Positions 7,501 through 15,797 of a stretch of DNA of 20,538 bases are shown here, piece by piece. Numbering within the stretch: the first letter of the stretch is position 1; every line of letters begins with the position of its first letter. Location: the NCBI RefSeq assembly GCF_000002075.1, contig NW_004797322.1, positions 1,423,276-1,443,813 of the forward strand, in the 5' to 3' direction. Below the pieces are notes generated by a model. That model saw nothing but the letters and a program-made list of their open reading frames with translations. It did no database searches and was not told where the DNA came from. The position numbers and the translations under genes are program-made. Origin of the DNA: Aplysia californica (taxonomy: Eukaryota > Mollusca > Gastropoda > Aplysiida > Aplysiidae).

Positions 7501-10223
7501 ATAATGTTGCAAAATGAAAGCTTTCTATTATATGCGCAGATACCATCTTTTTGAGTACCTACACCAATGTTATGTCATACATGTTTTAAAAGTTTGACAG
7601 TTTTTGTCGTACTGATTTTTTTTTTATATTGATTTTTTTACTTCACACTTTTCCAAAAATTTTACATTTATCTTAGCCGACTTCAGCTTGTCTAACGGAA
7701 TAACCAGACAATTTACAACGTCCGTTCTTTTTTGAGTCTCAAGAGCAGAAATGCGCACTTTGGATACATTAAATTATAAAAACCATAAAGACGCCTAAAA
7801 CTGTACGTTGAAAAGCACCAAACAGCCCAGACAGGTCGGCGACAGGGAGCTGACCCCAGTGACCCCGACATGATAAGGCACTTGGCGGGTAACCCCCCGC
7901 TGCAATTAAAATTCCACTACTGGTGTACCTGACAGCAACGGAAATTTTTTTTCTCTGAAATGTTCTCCTTTCGCATCCTTTCTTGTTCTCTAGTCATGTT
8001 CTATCATCTGCTTTCATGTCTACTTTTTTCCCTTCCTCTTTGTAGTGCTACTCCTGGCTCCTTCTTACTGCTATTTTTCAGCCGTACCTCTGATCTTAGG
8101 TTAGGTAAGATGGAGTACCTAGCCTTCCTGGATAAAGTAAAGGAGAAAAACTCTTGGAGGTCCCATATATGCAAGTTGCACATGTTAGAGATCCCTTGGT
8201 GGTCCTAAACTTGATAAGGGTAGACTAGGGCAGCCACCTGCGCAAAATTAAGAATTAACTCTTGCCAGACTGAAAATACTCTAGTCAGTATAACAACAAA
8301 TACAGTACCTTCAAAATCAGAATTTAACTGCCTGAAGGCAAGGGGCCCTACTAATTAGAATAAATGGCCACACACGTAAATGTCATTTGCTCTGCAGGTT
8401 GAAGAACCAGCAGTCAGCAACTTCAGAGTTCTAGATGGGGAATGCAAAGGAGAAAGAAAACCTTTTTTTTTCAGCTGTTGAAACCTTTTGGATGTAATCA
8501 ATTTGTTTAGTATTTTTAGTTTTTAGTTTTAGTAGAGTTTCTACGGCACTCGCAACCGCAGAAGGTCATATGAGTGCCAAGGGGTGGATGTCAACAAAGA
8601 AGTCCTTACACTGGGAATCAGGCTTACTCTGCACACCTCTCTAGCTTCAACAGCACAAAGTCTGCTTCAACTATCAAGGCACCCTGGAAATAGCGGGTCC
8701 CAAGAGTGTGACAAACCATAAAAAAGAAGTAGAGGAAAATGACGATAGTAAGGATTAGAAAAGAAAAAGCAGCAGTTCCCTGTTGCAGCTGGGCACAATG
8801 ATGAGCATGACATTGATGAATCAGCCCATTTACAATTTTACTGTGCATAAGAACATGTTAATGTCCCCCCTTTGGAAATGGCCTAAAGACACTTCAGTCA
8901 GTAGCTCCGCCCCGGGGAGAGTAATCAATTTGTGACTACCTGAATCATATCGAGGGTCTTGAAATAAGACGACTTTTACAGATGGCGTAGTAAACATTGT
9001 AACTGCAGTTATATATAATTGGAAAGTTAACTGAATGTTGATATTCACTAATGTTATACAAGCAATAGTATGGAAATTTTATAAACCCACACTTTGGACC
9101 CTATTATAATAATGGCTGTTATATTGTGGATATTACAAATTTGTCCCTGGAGGAAGTTACTGATATATTGACGATTATTCCAAGAAAAGTTAGCTCATAA
9201 AAAAGATTTCCTGTGCTTTTTTTAAATGCAGTTTGTACAGTGGAGACCACTTATAACGAGTCCTGAAATAAAGAGAAGTCTGTTATAAAGACACTATTCT
9301 AAAACCCCGTTTTTTCCCTTCTTTATCTTTGTAAATAAAATACTGCTATAACATAATCTGACAAACTTGCAAGTCGGTTATAGCGGAATGTTGCTGCTGC
9401 TAAACACAGCGCATAGGCCAGTTATAATATAAAACCTCGCAAGTTGAGAAACTTGTCTGTGATCTAGCAAAACAAAGAATGGGAGAGCCCACGGGTGCCA
9501 ACAATGAGGGCCGGAGTGAATAAGTTGGGAGGGTGTGGCATGCTCAGACAAGCAGAACGCATTGTGTGATAGGCCAACCTTGTCTAGATTATCTAGGCCT
9601 ACCAATCCCCTCACGTCTCCGATGCGGGAATGGAGAGGTCACAATGCTGTGATGGATGGAGGGAATGTGTGATATGCGCAAGCAGACGGAATGCACCACA
9701 GGATGTGGTTGGGTGAGGGGCAATACAGCGGGCGAGTTAGCTGAGAGCCTTTCTTTCTGATTGCCAACGCCGAGCTGTCAACATTGCAAGCGCAAGAGAA
9801 AGAAACCTGATTCGGTTTTTGATCAGGTAAGACCTAGACGTCATGTTGAACAAAATCATCATCAGGGAATAGCAAAAAGAATTATACAGAACACCAAACT
9901 CATAGATTAGGCTTACTTTATTATTTCCCTTGAATTGATTACTAGGTCCCTTATAACGAGATTCCTGCTATAACGGACATTTCACACCAGTCCCCTCCTT
10001 CTCGTTATAACAGGATTCCGCTGTACTGATATGAAAACGGGACATTTTTTGTTTGTACCCTCAGAATGTCTCCAACATGAGTTCCGTCCCCTGGACATGT
10101 ATCGGGGACATCAACCGTATGGAGAGCCAGTTCCACAGAGGGGGTGGCACCGTGTGTTTGCAGAACCTCGGCATGTGGAAAGCTTTCAACAATTCAGTAA
10201 ACAGCTTTGACTCATGTCATTAG
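526..10223 (+). CDS. DNASE2: DNase II family acid endonuclease, C-terminal half, four exons (5' exons outside window)
   Basis: DNase II is a lysosomal or secreted, metal-independent acid endonuclease that cuts double-stranded DNA, used to clear DNA from engulfed cells. Joined exons are 526-723, 4267-4376, 6021-6110 and 10065-10223 (stop TAG), giving about 185 residues against roughly 350-360 for the whole family. In order one sees YDYVLPADFARDFP, SFAKSYKFG, LPSNCSAHYK, ISLPGP, the catalytic-region DHAKW (human DHSKW), PWTCIGDINR, RGGGTVC and MWKAF. All line up without gaps of note with human DNase II as I recall it. Intron phases are 1, 0 and 0, and every junction keeps frame. The N-terminal part, with signal peptide and the first catalytic histidine motif, must lie upstream of the window. 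No frameshift or internal stop is seen, so the visible part looks functional. The family call is very secure; alpha/beta subtype cannot be told. Confidence 0.93.
745..990. mobile_element. TA-flanked MITE (pogo/Tc1-mariner-like ends) 21 bp after exon A
   Basis: The right end, read on the minus strand from 990, is CAGTCAAACCTGCTCTAACG. The left end from 745 is CAGACAAAAATGTTGAAGAC. They align as an imperfect inverted repeat of about 25 bp that includes a shared ACGGC-ACC. A TA lies at 743-744 and again at 991-992, as expected for a TA target duplication. There is no transposase. Inside lie an early AGACAGGTGGCCGT unit near 803 and a perfect-looking 17 bp minisatellite. Superfamily is inferred only from the CAG...CTG ends and the TA flanks. 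Confidence 0.65.
877..977. repeat. 17-bp minisatellite, about 6 units, inside the MITE
   Basis: The unit TACAGGTGATTGTTTTG starts at 877, 894, 911, 928, 944 and 961, so the spacing is 17, 17, 17, 16 and 17. The last unit (TACAGGTGGCCGTTAGA) is the element's own subterminal sequence, which shows that the array grew from the transposon end. Confidence 0.9.
991..2490. other. DNase II intron, mostly unassigned
   Basis: Apart from the hairpin-bearing repeat near 1385-1450 I see no exon, RNA gene or known element. A short perfect inverted repeat (TATGCGTT with AACGCATA, 7-base loop) lies at about 1062-1084. Short open frames on both strands have no recognisable motifs. Confidence 0.5.
1388..1450 (-). 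mobile_element. Retroposon 3' end with hairpin, copy 1
   Basis: Read on the minus strand it runs GGCGCTCA, an 18-base loop containing TATGACCTTATGC, TGAGCGCC, then GTAAAACCTTCTACTAAAA. The arms at 1415-1422 and 1441-1448 are a perfect 8-bp pair. The same block occurs at 8505-8580 and 14485-14545, and a tail-only piece lies at 11708-11735. Repeated CTAAA-type tails, one shared orientation and variable upstream length suggest the 3' end of a LINE or a LINE-mobilised SINE. The family is not identified. Confidence 0.6.
2493..2705 (+). mobile_element. tRNA-derived SINE, family 1, copy 1
   Basis: The head GGGGTGTAGCGGTTAGACGC is an A-box-like promoter and CAAGTTTGATTCTC is a B-box-like promoter. 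The body then reads TTTTATCAAGTATCTTGG, GGAATGTTGTATCCCTCTCA, TTGACAGACAAGGTCGCAAG and GATCGGGACATAAAATCACC. The same order of blocks is found near 17121 and 19230 on this strand and, in reverse, after 15573. The tail is A-rich. No clear target duplication was found. Confidence 0.8.
2706..3300. other. DNase II intron, unassigned
   Basis: Nothing supported. A minus-strand open frame of 130 codons (2907-3299) is hydrophobic in parts but has no family signature and no visible splice or promoter context, so it is not called a gene. Confidence 0.5.
3330..3465 (-). mobile_element. Possible tRNA-like SINE head
   Basis: On the minus strand, GCCTGGTTCAAATCCCAGC (about 3441-3423) is a strong B-box, preceded by GAGCACAGTCATGCCGGAGA, which resembles a tRNA anticodon arm. 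No cloverleaf could be closed and no second copy is in the window, so this is more likely a SINE or tRNA relic than a tRNA gene. Confidence 0.35.
3767..4209. mobile_element. MITE family M1, copy 1 (interrupted by another MITE)
   Basis: The left end starts CTACCTCAGAATTACATGTA then CAAAGTTCTGTC. The right end, read on the minus strand, starts CTACTTCAGAATTACAAAGT then TCTATC. Without the insert at 3881-4059 and its extra target copy, about 258 bp remain and align along their length with 19601-19844. Weaker symmetry outside the ends (CTCCAAAC and CTCCACAAAC) means the true boundary may be a few tens of bases further out. There is no transposase. Confidence 0.85.
3881..4059. mobile_element. 179-bp MITE nested inside M1 copy 1
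   Basis: The left end is CTGTTCCCGTCGTTTTATGC and the right end, read in reverse complement, is CTGTCCCCGTGGTTTTATGC, so 18 of 20 bases agree. The hexamer ATACTT flanks it at 3875-3880 and 4060-4065. The related M1 copy near 19700 lacks the whole block and has a single ATTCTT there, which is the empty-site proof. The inside is AT-rich with repeated ATTATGC and ATTTTGC words. The superfamily is unassigned; a 6-bp duplication is seen in few groups. Confidence 0.85.
4267..4376 (+). CDS. DNASE2: DNase II exon B
   Basis: The acceptor is TTTCAG at 4261-4266 and the donor is TACAAG|GTATCC. Two bases complete a GAT (Asp) with the last base of exon A, and 36 codons follow, ending on a codon boundary (phase 0). 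LPSNCSAHYK matches human LPSNCSDIWQ, and NCS is a potential N-glycosylation site conserved with the human protein. Confidence 0.93.
4398..4590. repeat. GA-rich microsatellite just after the exon B donor
   Basis: A short TG run passes into about 185 bases of almost pure purine, mostly GAGAGA broken by GTGA and AAGA. It starts some 25 bases after the splice donor. Long Ser/Leu-rich frames on the minus strand are artefacts of the repeat. Confidence 0.95.
4828..5175 (+). mobile_element. tRNA-derived SINE, family 2, with (ATT)n tail
   Basis: The head GTCTAGTGGTTAGGCTACAA followed by GACTCGTAATC and a B-box resembles a tRNA with its anticodon loop. The B-box core GGTTCGAG appears twice side by side (GGTTCGAGGGTTCGAG). 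The next block, GGGAAAGGCACTTTACACGA, also occurs on the minus strand near 17880. The body ends ATTGTAAAGCGCATATATGC, then TATACAAATGC and a run of ATT near 5149-5168. Boundaries are approximate and no target duplication is clear. Confidence 0.75.
5205..5245. repeat. Repeat shared with 16320-16365
   Basis: GTCTGTCTTG, a T-rich run, CCAGAACTAAATG and TATTGT line up with GTTTGTCTTAC, T-rich, CCAGCACTAAATGACCACTATTGT near 16320. The piece follows the (ATT)n tail here and follows a T-rich tract there, so it may belong to an undefined third element. Confidence 0.45.
5250..6020. other. DNase II intron B-C, rest
   Basis: No further feature supported. Short open frames on both strands (5358-5561 and 5728-5940 minus, 5855-6100 plus) are chance frames; the last overlaps exon C in a different frame. 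Confidence 0.5.
6021..6110 (+). CDS. DNASE2: DNase II exon C (carries the catalytic-region DHAKW)
   Basis: The acceptor is TCGTCTCTCCAG and the donor is GTGAAG|GTAGCC. It is exactly 30 codons with phase 0 on both sides. ISLPGP and KETKDHAKW match human IAFPGP and NSTEDHSKW; the histidine is the C-terminal catalytic histidine of the family and is intact. As a 90-bp symmetrical exon it could be skipped without a frameshift, but that would remove the active-site histidine. Confidence 0.93.
6330..6425 (+). mobile_element. Possible SINE or tRNA-like relic
   Basis: TCAAAAGGTCCTGGGTTCAC is B-box-like and follows TGATGGCCTCCGAGACAGTT, which could be a decayed A-box region. It has no second copy in the window, so this is weak. 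Confidence 0.25.
6430..8500. other. DNase II intron C-D, unassigned
   Basis: About 2 kb of AT-rich sequence. A GC-richer island near 6470-6500 (GGCGCGCC inside) and another near 7830-7900 stand out locally but match nothing else here. The plus-strand frame at 7960-8208 begins with a hydrophobic run but has no family signature. Confidence 0.45.
8505..8580 (-). mobile_element. Retroposon 3' end with hairpin, copy 2
   Basis: On the minus strand: GGCACTCA, loop with TATGACCTTCTGC, GAGTGCC, GTAGAAACTCTACTAAAACT, then further AAACT units. The arms at 8545-8551 and 8572-8578 pair perfectly over 7 bp, with an added G-T wobble. Compared with copy 1, one G-C pair has become an A-T pair. Confidence 0.65.
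8590..9235. other. DNase II intron C-D, unassigned
   Basis: No exon or recognisable repeat. Two minus-strand frames (8624-8848, 8830-9048) lack family motifs. Confidence 0.45.
9238..10023. mobile_element. Pogo/Tigger-like non-autonomous DNA transposon, copy I (786 bp)
   Basis: The ends are CAGTGGAGACCACTTATAAC at 9238 and, on the minus strand from 10023, CAGCGGAATCCTGTTATAAC, both continuing GAG. A TA flanks each end (9236-9237 and 10024-10025). Inner repeats of the TTATAACG word occur near both ends. No transposase motif is visible; the 78-codon minus frame inside is not coding by any evidence. A second copy in the same orientation is at 14749-15570. It sits at the very end of the last DNase II intron. 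Confidence 0.85.
10024..10064 (+). promoter_or_regulatory. Branch-point candidate and 3' splice site of the last DNase II intron
   Basis: TACTGAT at 10024-10030 fits the metazoan branch consensus, with the branch A at 10029, 35 bases before the AG at 10063-10064. A pyrimidine-rich stretch (ACATTTTTTGTTTGTACCCT) follows. The first two bases of the motif are the transposon's TA duplication, so the whole acceptor signal is squeezed into the 41 bases between transposon and exon. Confidence 0.5.
10065..10223 (+). CDS. DNASE2: DNase II exon D (last exon, stop TAG)
   Basis: The acceptor is GTACCCTCAG at 10055-10064. There are 52 codons, then TAG at 10221-10223. PWTCIGDINR matches human PWTCVGDMNR, RGGGTVC matches RGGGTLC and MWKAF matches LWKAF. 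Two potential N-glycosylation sites (NVS, NNS) and a C-terminal Cys are present. The protein ends soon after that cysteine, as in other members. Confidence 0.93.
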   Translation, partial: NVSNMSSVPWTCIGDINRMESQFHRGGGTVCLQNLGMWKAFNNSVNSFDSCH

Positions 10224-11700
10224 CCTAAGATTTTTCTGCTTCGGATAAGACACGTACCTGTAGGTCAAGAACAGCCGAAAGAATTTAATAATTGATCACA
10301 TAAATTAGTGCCAAAAGTTTTGTTTTTGTACATTATAGCGAGACTTTACTTTTACTTTTACTTTACTTTTCCGATTCAGTGGCCAAGTGGCCAAGTGGCC
10401 ATCTGAGTTCTAGTCTTTGAGCCTGAATAGTGAGACTTTAAAAATAATTATGTTGAGGAAGACTAGCCGCATGCACTTTTTTAACGGAGAATAAAACCAA
10501 ATTTTGTTGCATAGAGTTTATAGACGAATAACAGAAGAAAATAGACTAGTCATGTCTTATTAGCGGGCATTATTATATATGTGGGTACGTGGGAAAACTA
10601 AGTTCATGTTATTGATAGCTGAATTGAGCGAAAGCTGAAAAAAGTGTAAAAAATGGATTTTTGAAATTGTATTCCTATTTTCTATTAATTATTTTGACTT
10701 AGATATATTTATTAAAAAGTTAGAAGTTTTGAACAAACAGAAAAGTACAAAAGATATTTTAAAACATTTTTTGTGAAGTGTGCATAAACTCACCAAAGTT
10801 GAAATGAATCATAAATCTAACATAACAACGCTGTTGTTTTGTGGCTTTTCTCCTCCTTACATAATAGAGAATTGTCATACTGCTTGGTATGTGGGGAAAG
10901 CTCTGTTTCTCTATTGTTAGAATAGGATGATTTTGAGTTGTATCAACCAGTGAGACAAATGGGATAGCAATCATTTTTGTGTTCCCTGCATTTCTGCTTG
11001 GGAATGCGTACTTTTCAAGATCAGGGAATGGATACAGTAAATTTAGTCATTTTATCATGCTGTGCCTTTTTTTTTTTTACATTTACTTCGTTCTCTCATG
11101 TGGTTTGGGGATTCTTTATAGAATTACCAATGCCTAAAAAGGGCATAACCGCTGTTGACTAGCTGCAATATGGGTTAGAACCTAAAAACCTCCAAAAAAA
11201 TGTATTCCACAACTACAGATGCATTTTTATCGAAACTTTGTCTTTAATTGAAAACACCACAACTTGGCTACAAAGTAAGACATCTTGGAAATCTAAAAAT
11301 CCAAAGCATAATTTAGAGAACTGACAGAAGTATAGCATGACTGTCTCAGTTCAAAATGCCTGACAACTACAATGTGCCTAGTTTTCCCTGGCACCCACAC
11401 ATATTATGAGACTTTCTTCTATTTCTGCCCAAAGAAAATTTGTTTGTGGTCCTTTCCAAGCAGTCTGTATTTTAATATGCAAATGGAAAAATGAAGGAAC
11501 AGTGGTTTTAAGAAACTTTTTTGTAAGTTGATGTCATTTGTAAAACCAGTTGTATAATGTTAGAATGATTTGGGATTGTACTGGAAGAAAAAAAAATACC
11601 GTTGATATATATTGATGAAAGCTGGAGTAATTTTTTTAAATAAAGACCGTCACCCAAATTACCAATACATTAATGAATAAAGCTGTCCTTTCGTTTTGGG
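10224..11700 (+). other. DNase II 3' flank / likely 3' UTR with poly(A) signals
   Basis: AATAAA occurs at 10490-10495, 11639-11644 and 11676-11681; the last is followed by a GT-rich stretch (GTCCTTTCGTTTTGGGCTGG) typical of a cleavage site. A further AATAAA is at 13129-13134. So the 3' UTR may be about 0.27 or 1.46 kb long, or longer. No other gene is seen. Which signal is used cannot be read from sequence. Confidence 0.45.
10338..10402. repeat. TTTAC/CTTTTA repeat next to triplicated GGCCAAGT
   Basis: Several TTTAC or TTTTAC units are followed by GATTCAGT and then by GGCCAAGT GGCCAAGT GGCCATCT. It resembles the reversed tail of a minus-strand retroposon but has no matching body here. Confidence 0.5.
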
Positions 11701-11707
11701 CTGGAAG

Positions 11708-11735
11708 GCTTTTAGTTTAGTTTTAGTAGAGCCTG
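11708..11735 (-). mobile_element. Retroposon 3' tail fragment, copy 4
   Basis: GGCTTTTAGTTTAGTTTTAG followed by TAGAG is the tail of the hairpin retroposon without the hairpin, in the same orientation as copies 1 to 3. Such extreme 5' truncation is typical of target-primed reverse transcription. It starts within 30 bases of the 11676 poly(A) signal. Confidence 0.45.
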
Positions 11736-12370
11736 GAACCTAATTGCGGAATGGCTGCTATAAATATCTACGAATTATTGTTATTATTGATTTGTGTTGC
11801 CTTGTACTTAGAATATAGACTGTTTTACATTTACTACTTTTTTGAGAATTGATTGAATTTACTGACCACTTATGAATCAAGTAATCTATTGTATCATGTG
11901 GGCATTGCAGCCGAGCCTCATCTTAGCAGTTCTCTATCTTTTTTTATACCTGTTGTTATGTTGACCTGGCTATAATGCGATACAGCTGACTATAGTCTGT
12001 TCTTTCATAGTACATGAATTTGTACATTTTATTCCTCTGGCAATCTTTTAATAATGCACTGCATGCAAGGAGTTGGTTTTTTTAAAAGATGTATGTCTAC
12101 AAAATCAAAGAGTTTATTTGTTTTGCAAGGCTTTACCACACTTATAGGTGAAGTTTTTATGATTTATTAGTATGAAATAACAAAAGGCATGTTATAGTTA
12201 ATTTTAAAAATTTGACACATGTGTCGATTTTTGGCCTATATCTCCATTTGTGGATTGAAAAGTAACTCATTTTGTCTGCACGCCTCACATTTGATTGTGG
12301 GGAAATGAGAATTTGGCCATTTTCTTTAGAGGTCTTTTTGTGACAACTTATCAAGTACCAATATCTCTCT

Positions 12371-12373
<3 letters not shown>

Positions 12374-12443
<70 letters not shown>

Positions 12444-12446
12444 TAT

Positions 12447-12491
<45 letters not shown>
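12374..12491. repeat. (AT)n microsatellite with an oligo-A core
   Basis: Two long AT runs flank a 15-base A run near 12447-12461. The arrangement can fold back on itself as a large cruciform. The overlapping Ile/Tyr-rich frame is an artefact. Confidence 0.95.
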
Positions 12492-12493
<2 letters not shown>

Positions 12494-13649
12494 TATGTAT
12501 GTATAATAACTTTTAAGTGACAAGAACTTTTTAAAATGATTTACCATTTTATAATCAAAGATGTTTGTGTTCATTTAAATTGCAAACTGTTTTTTTTAAA
12601 AGGTTTACAAACCCAAGTATAAAGGGCAAATGTGTGTATGTGCTACAAGGTATACATTTTACAGACAAACTCTCAGTTTTACAAAGAGGTAAAAAGTTTT
12701 CGGCTTCTTCTAATATGTCTATGCTCAATCTTTAGTCAACAGTTGCTTGCAAAGAATACAGTACAGCATACTGAAAAATGGTGCAGGCTTTATGCCATTC
12801 TGTTGAAGAAGACATAGATCTAAACTGGTTCAATCAATTCTTTATTTTTACCAAAATTTTTTCATCTTGTGTTGGAAGATCTTTATTTTTCTTAAATTTG
12901 AAATGAGAACTCAGACAATAGGTGTCATAAACTAGAACTGATAGTATTATAAATGTTAAGGAATTCCATGCGGCTCCAGAAATTATAATCACAGTTGCTG
13001 TTCATTTCAATAACTAGAATTTATATATCTGTGCTGTATATTATGATTCTGTGTGTGGTATTACATTCCTCTATCTGAAATTACATAGAATCTTAAAACA
13101 CATTATGTAATTGTAAAGTGATTGATCTAATAAATCATATGCTTAAGTTTATGAGATTTGTGTTTCTCTGATGATTTTAAAGTGGCGTTTCCCTTTTTTA
13201 CTTGCTCCTCAGCAGGTGGGCCTTTGCACAACTGAACAGTCTGAGGGTTCATCAATATATTAGATTTTTGTTTTTCAATAAGATTTTTCATGTGCATGCA
13301 TACATTTTAGATTTAAAGTTCGGGTGGAGGGTATTTTGAGATAGTATTTTATCACGCTTCATTCCAGTGTTCCCATGCAAGAGCCTTGATATATGTGAGG
13401 TGGCGTGGTGAAATCAGGCACATGTCAAAATAATGGAATTGAAGAAACCAGCATTGTTTTTTCCGTCTGTTTGGCAATTTTTATTTTATTTTGCCTCAAC
13501 ACCTTTTATTATGTCCATTTAAAATCACATCTCTGGGTGGGTTTTACTGAAAAACGTTGATTGAAGTAAAGGCACAAAACATGAAATTATGCTTCAAAGT
13601 ATTTCCAAGTGGTCATTTTCTTGCTAATTTTACCTCTGAAACCAGGCGA

Positions 13650-13663
13650 CCCCCCCCCCCCCC
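13650..13663. repeat. Poly-C run of 14
   Basis: Fourteen C in a row in an otherwise AT-rich stretch; its length is prone to sequencing error. Confidence 0.9.
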
Positions 13664-14484
13664 TCTTTTAATAGTGAATAGAGAATACCTCGACTCCTAT
13701 TCATGATGGATGAGTATTCTTTTTTTCATCAAAAGCAAGAAAGATTAACAAGATTTAAGATGATATCAATAACTCCACATGCCCAAGATTTGACGAGCGC
13801 CTGATTCCACCGCGTCGTGACACATATTGTCTACTCAGTACGTGACCATTTTGTCTTTGATTTAATTAAATTGTGATACTTCTTTCTTTTTCTCATAAGA
13901 CTGAGAGACTCATATTATAATCTCTCCACTTTTTGAGGGTTGAGTCCAAGATTCAGATCTATTCGCTATCATAAAGGTTCTTCAACTTCAAGGAGTGAAC
14001 AATCAAACAATATTCTTCGGTAATTTATAAATTACTTTCCTTCCTTGCTTTTTGTTTGTAGTTTTTGTTGCAGCTGTTTTTATCCAATATTATTTTTAGT
14101 GTTAGTTTTTTCTTATATGATCTGCATATTTACATCGTCATACGGTACTCAATGAAAATGAAATGGTTTTTAGGAGGCTTGTTTTATTCTTGTTTCTTTG
14201 CCTTTCTTTCTTTTCTTCTCTCAACATGTTAACTACCCGTTATCTGAATCATAATCAAGCTCTCATGGTTTTGTCTGGTGAACTATTGCAGGGTAATGTA
14301 GTGTCAAGATGATAAATGTCAATGTTAAGTTAGAACACTCTACTCTTATGTAAATTGTTGATTATGTAGGAAATTTGATTGTTACCATAAGTCAACTACT
14401 TGTTGAAACAGTCTTAAAGGTAATAAATTGACACTTTTGTGTATGTCACTATGTGGCTCAATAAGTCTTTTATCACTGTTTTTA

Positions 14485-14545
14485 AAAAAGTTTTAGTAGG
14501 AGTTTTACGGCACTTGCAACACAATAAGGTCATGTAAGGGCAGAA
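14485..14545 (-). mobile_element. Retroposon 3' end with hairpin, copy 3 (decayed)
   Basis: TTTTAGTAGGAGTTTTACGG then CACTTGCAACACAATAAGGT is the same block as at 1388 and 8505. The right arm reads TAAGGGC, so the stem has at least one mismatch here. Confidence 0.55.
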
Positions 14546-14748
14546 ATTTGATCACTGTGAAAGACCCAGCTTGCACAAAGAAGATTTTGCATCCTGCTCT
14601 AAGATAACAGTCACTTGCAATGGATGGGTAGACGATTTGTGTTCTCGTGCACAAACTGTAACTTCACTCGATGTTTTCTGTTGATCCATGTGTGCAGTGT
14701 GCAGCAAATTGTGCTCAGTTCGATTGGGGTATAGCCCATTGATAGTCC

Positions 14749-15570
14749 GGGCTGAGTCCACTTATAACGAGTCCAGAAAAAATGAGAAGTCTGTTATAAA
14801 GACACTATTCTAAAACCCTGTTTTTTTCTCTTCTTTATCTTTGTAAATAAAATACTGCTATAACGCAGTCAAACACGCGAGTTGGTTATAGTGGAATATT
14901 CCTGCTGCTGTGCACAGTGCATAGCCCAATTATACATAATGTAAAACCTCGCCAGTTGAGAAACTAGTTGGTGGTCTAGTGAAATAAAGAATGGGAGAGC
15001 CCATGTTTGTCAACAATGAAGGCCAGAGCGAATGAGTGGGGAGGGTGTGGCATGTGCAGACAAGCAGAACGCATTGCGTGATAGGCCAGCATAAGCCTAG
15101 TTTAGATTATCAAGGCCTACCATACCATGCCTCTCACTTCTCCGATGCGGGGATGGAGAGGCTACAATGCTGTGATGGATGGAGCGAATGTGTGACGTGC
15201 GCAAGCTGACGGAATGCACCACAGGGTGTGATGGGGTGGGGGAAAACACAGTGGGCGAGTTAGCCTAGAGCCCTTTCTTTCTGATCGCCAACGTCGAGCT
15301 GCCAGTCAACATCACTAGATCTAGCGCTAGAGAAAGAAACCGGTTCGATTTTTGATTAAGTACATAAAATGTAAGACCTAGAGGTCATGTCGAAACAAAA
15401 TCAAAATCAGGGGAGATAGCAAAAGGAAATAAACAAAACACCAAACTCATAGATTAGGCCTACTTTACAGTTTCCCTTGAATTTATTACTGGATCCCTTA
15501 TAGCGAGAATCCTGCTATAACGGACATTTTGCTCCGGTCCCCTCCCTCTCGTTATAACAGGATTCCACTG
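14749..15570. mobile_element. Pogo/Tigger-like non-autonomous DNA transposon, copy II (about 820 bp)
   Basis: It runs parallel to 9238-10023 from CCACTTATAACGAGTCC to the end, with small indels, for example GTCTGTTATAAAGACACTAT, GAATGGGAGAGCCCA and CCGATGCGGG or near variants in both. The right end, minus strand from 15570, is CAGTGGAATCCTGTTATAAC with TA at 15571-15572. The first ~10 bases of the left end are altered (GGGCTGAGT in place of CAGTGGAGA), so the left boundary is approximate. It lies between the two host genes. Confidence 0.85.
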
Positions 15571-15572
15571 TA

Positions 15573-15700
15573 TAATGCCCCAGCAAAAAGACCAAGATAC
15601 TCAATCAAAATTCTCCCTAATGAAAATAGAACTCAGGTCTCTTGCATGTGACAGCAAAGTGCCTAACCGCTATACCACAGACAGAAGTAAAAAAACCGTT
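15573..15700 (-). mobile_element. SINE family 1 copy, minus strand, cut by transposon copy II
   Basis: On the minus strand it reads TGTGGTATAGCGGTTAGGCA, CTGTCACATGC, GAGAATTTTGATTGAGTATC, TTGGTCTTTTTGCTGGGGCA, then TTATA, where transposon copy II begins. The order matches the SINE at 2493 and at 17121 up to the point GGAATGTTGTATCC. The rest of the SINE is not recognisable beyond the far end of the transposon. Confidence 0.7.
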
Positions 15701-15797
15701 GGAAACGTACCTGCAAAAACACTGCATCAAACTCCAACAAACCAATACTGGCACAATGACACTCGAGAAATGAGCGAAAAGCAGAAGTCAAATACGA

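Larger units (their letters stand above)
11740..14480. other. Intergenic region or extended 3' UTR, unassigned
   Basis: AT-rich and without recognisable exons. It holds the AT microsatellite at 12374-12491, a poly-C run at 13650 and an AATAAA at 13129 followed by GT-rich sequence. Small frames (12157-12354 and 12326-12574 minus, 12632-12817 plus) have no support. Confidence 0.45.

Noticed and set aside
7960-8208. Small plus-strand frame with a signal-peptide-like start
   Set aside because: The hydrophobic run comes from a pyrimidine-rich intron stretch; no mature-protein motif.
9378-9614. 78-codon minus frame inside transposon copy I as a possible transposase remnant
   Set aside because: No DDE or HTH motif, and the second element copy does not keep a comparable open frame in the supplied frames.
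12326-12574. Ile/Tyr-rich minus-strand frame
   Set aside because: It is the reading of the AT microsatellite.
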